Of a stretch of 8,232 nt of DNA, positions 7,330 through 8,232 are shown piece by piece (positions within the stretch are counted from its first letter, which is position 1; each line of letters opens with the position of its first letter). Position numbers and translations under genes: made by a program. The stretch is from Akkermansiaceae bacterium (lineage in GTDB: Bacteria; Verrucomicrobiota; Verrucomicrobiia; Verrucomicrobiales; Akkermansiaceae): positions 1-8,232 of the forward strand of contig JARFRT010000559.1 of the NCBI GenBank assembly GCA_029287105.1, read 5' to 3'. The notes under the pieces are model-generated. The model had not been told where the DNA came from. It made no database searches and saw nothing but the letters and a program-made list of their open reading frames with translations.

Positions 7330-7417
7330 CCGACCTCCCGACCTCCCGACCTCCCGACTTCAAGACTTCAAGACTTCAAGACTTCAAGACTTCAGGACTT
7401 CCCGACTTCAAGACTTC
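7330..7417 (+). repeat. Octamer tandem repeat array (11 units)
   Basis: Eleven contiguous 8-bp units fill most of the 104-base gap between selB and the sulfatase gene; the consensus is NNGACYTC. In order: three CCGACCTC, one CCGACTTC, four AAGACTTC, one AGGACTTC, one CCGACTTC and one AAGACTTC. The two flavours differ at positions 1-2 and 6, and lie in blocks, as expected from local duplication. Because AAG and CTT alternate around single bases, the strand is nearly self-complementary (AAG-A-CTT-C) and could form weak 3-bp stems. It ends six bases before the sulfatase ATG and contains no Shine-Dalgarno or obvious promoter. It has no CRISPR-type spacers. Confidence 0.95.
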
Positions 7418-7423
7418 CCCACC

Positions 7424-8232
7424 ATGAATACCCCCTCGTCCACCTCGCCCCGTATCCTCTGCGTGTTCATGCTCCTCATCACGTCGCTTGCTGCCATGGC
7501 GGCACAAAAACCTAACATACTTATCGCCATCTCCGATGACCAGTCCTATCCGCACGCCAGCGCCTACGGCTGCAAGTGGGTCAAAACACCCGGCTTCGAC
7601 CGGGTGGCCGACCAGGGCATCCTGTTCACCAACGCCTACACCCCGAACGCCAAGTGCTCGCCCTCGCGCGCCTGCATCCTGACCGGCCGCAATTCCTGGC
7701 AACTCGAGGAAGCCGCCAACCACGTGTTCTTCTTCCAGGACAAGTTTGGCACCGTCTTCGAAGCACTGGCCAACAGCACCGACTATATTGTCGGCGTCAC
7801 TGGCAAAGGCCTGTCACCTGTCATGACCAAACCCGGACGGCAACCGACCGGCAAACGATGGGATCAACAAAAACTCAAAAATCGGATCCCTGCCATTTCC
7901 AACATCGACTACGCCGCCAACTTCGAACAATTTCTCAACGCAAAACCCAAAGACCGCCCCTTCTGTTTCTGGTACGGGGCCACGGAACCCCACCGGAAAT
8001 ACCAGTACAAAATCGGCATCGAAAAAGGCGGCAAAAAACTCACGGACATCGACCGCGTGCCCGCCCACTGGCCCGATAACGAAACCGTCCGCACCGACAT
8101 GCTCGACTACGCCTACGAAGTGGAACATTTCGATTCCCATCTGGTGCGGATGCTCGAGATGCTCGATACCCGCGGCGAACTAGGCAACACCGTGGTCATC
8201 GTCACCTCCGACAACGGGATGCCCTTCCCCCG
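7424..8232 (+). CDS. Secreted type I sulfatase, heparan N-sulfatase (SGSH)-like, 3'-truncated
   Basis: The first 269 codons of a formylglycine sulfatase that runs off the window. A signal peptide (Arg10, core ILCVFMLLITSLAAMAA, likely cleavage near residue 27) sends it out of the cytoplasm. Family features seen: KPNILIAISDD with metal ligands Asp38/Asp39; the CSPSRACILTG signature, with Cys78 (codon 7655-7657) as the residue converted to formylglycine and Arg82 beside it; Lys128 in TGKG; His190 in EPHR; and the second metal site SDNG (262-265). The ending SDNGMPFP and the spacing after the signature resemble human N-sulfoglucosamine sulfohydrolase more than arylsulfatases. This suggests hydrolysis of N- or O-sulfate on a sulfated polysaccharide, but the exact substrate is inference. 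A Cys-type signature needs a formylglycine-generating enzyme or anSME, neither of which is in the window. The ATG follows the octamer array directly with no Shine-Dalgarno. Confidence 0.93.
   Translation, partial: MNTPSSTSPRILCVFMLLITSLAAMAAQKPNILIAISDDQSYPHASAYGCKWVKTPGFDRVADQGILFTNAYTPNAKCSPSRACILTGRNSWQLEEAANHVFFFQDKFGTVFEALANSTDYIVGVTGKGLSPVMTKPGRQPTGKRWDQQKLKNRIPAISNIDYAANFEQFLNAKPKDRPFCFWYGATEPHRKYQYKIGIEKGGKKLTDIDRVPAHWPDNETVRTDMLDYAYEVEHFDSHLVRMLEMLDTRGELGNTVVIVTSDNGMPFP

Noticed and set aside
7330..7417. Octamer array as a CRISPR array
   Set aside because: Units are contiguous 8-mers with no unique spacers.

Overview
The window looks like part of a Verrucomicrobiota chromosome, or possibly a Planctomycetota one. 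The signs are GC-rich, C-rich coding DNA, several secreted proteins, a secreted sulfatase, and genes that start without Shine-Dalgarno sequences behind pyrimidine-rich leaders. The phylum call is inference from style and gene content, because no marker gene such as rRNA is present. Every recognisable gene lies on the + strand and coding density is very high.

Bases 2-5356 form a tight cluster of four genes. The first is the C-terminal part of an alpha/alpha-toroid protein of the squalene-cyclase/prenyltransferase repeat class. It lacks the visible DXDD acid motif of true triterpene cyclases. Its stop overlaps the start of the next gene (ATGA). Then come three consecutive secreted proteins of 533, 458 and 506 residues, which I read as diverged tandem paralogues. 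Each has a signal peptide, two short N-terminal beta modules built around an 'NGD-x3-G'-like turn, a central jelly-roll-like (LamG/concanavalin-like) region beginning at a Y-x-G-x4-W-like motif, and two more short modules at the C-terminus. The gaps are -4, -14 and +15 bases, so the four genes are probably one translationally coupled operon that makes an envelope or periplasmic assembly. I recognise no described function for the three paralogues. They are the best candidate here for an undescribed system.

After 43 bases comes selB (5400-7319), a full-length selenocysteine-specific elongation factor with all its GTPase motifs and a C-terminal winged-helix tail. No selA, selD, tRNA-Sec or recognisable selenoprotein lies in the window. 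The selB gene may simply sit downstream of the secreted-protein operon.

The only sizeable intergenic stretch (7320-7423) is almost filled by an 11-copy octamer tandem repeat. It is followed by the first 269 codons of a secreted type I sulfatase that resembles heparan N-sulfatase (SGSH) and runs off the end. I saw no rRNA, tRNA, CRISPR array, transposase or convincing rho-independent terminator.
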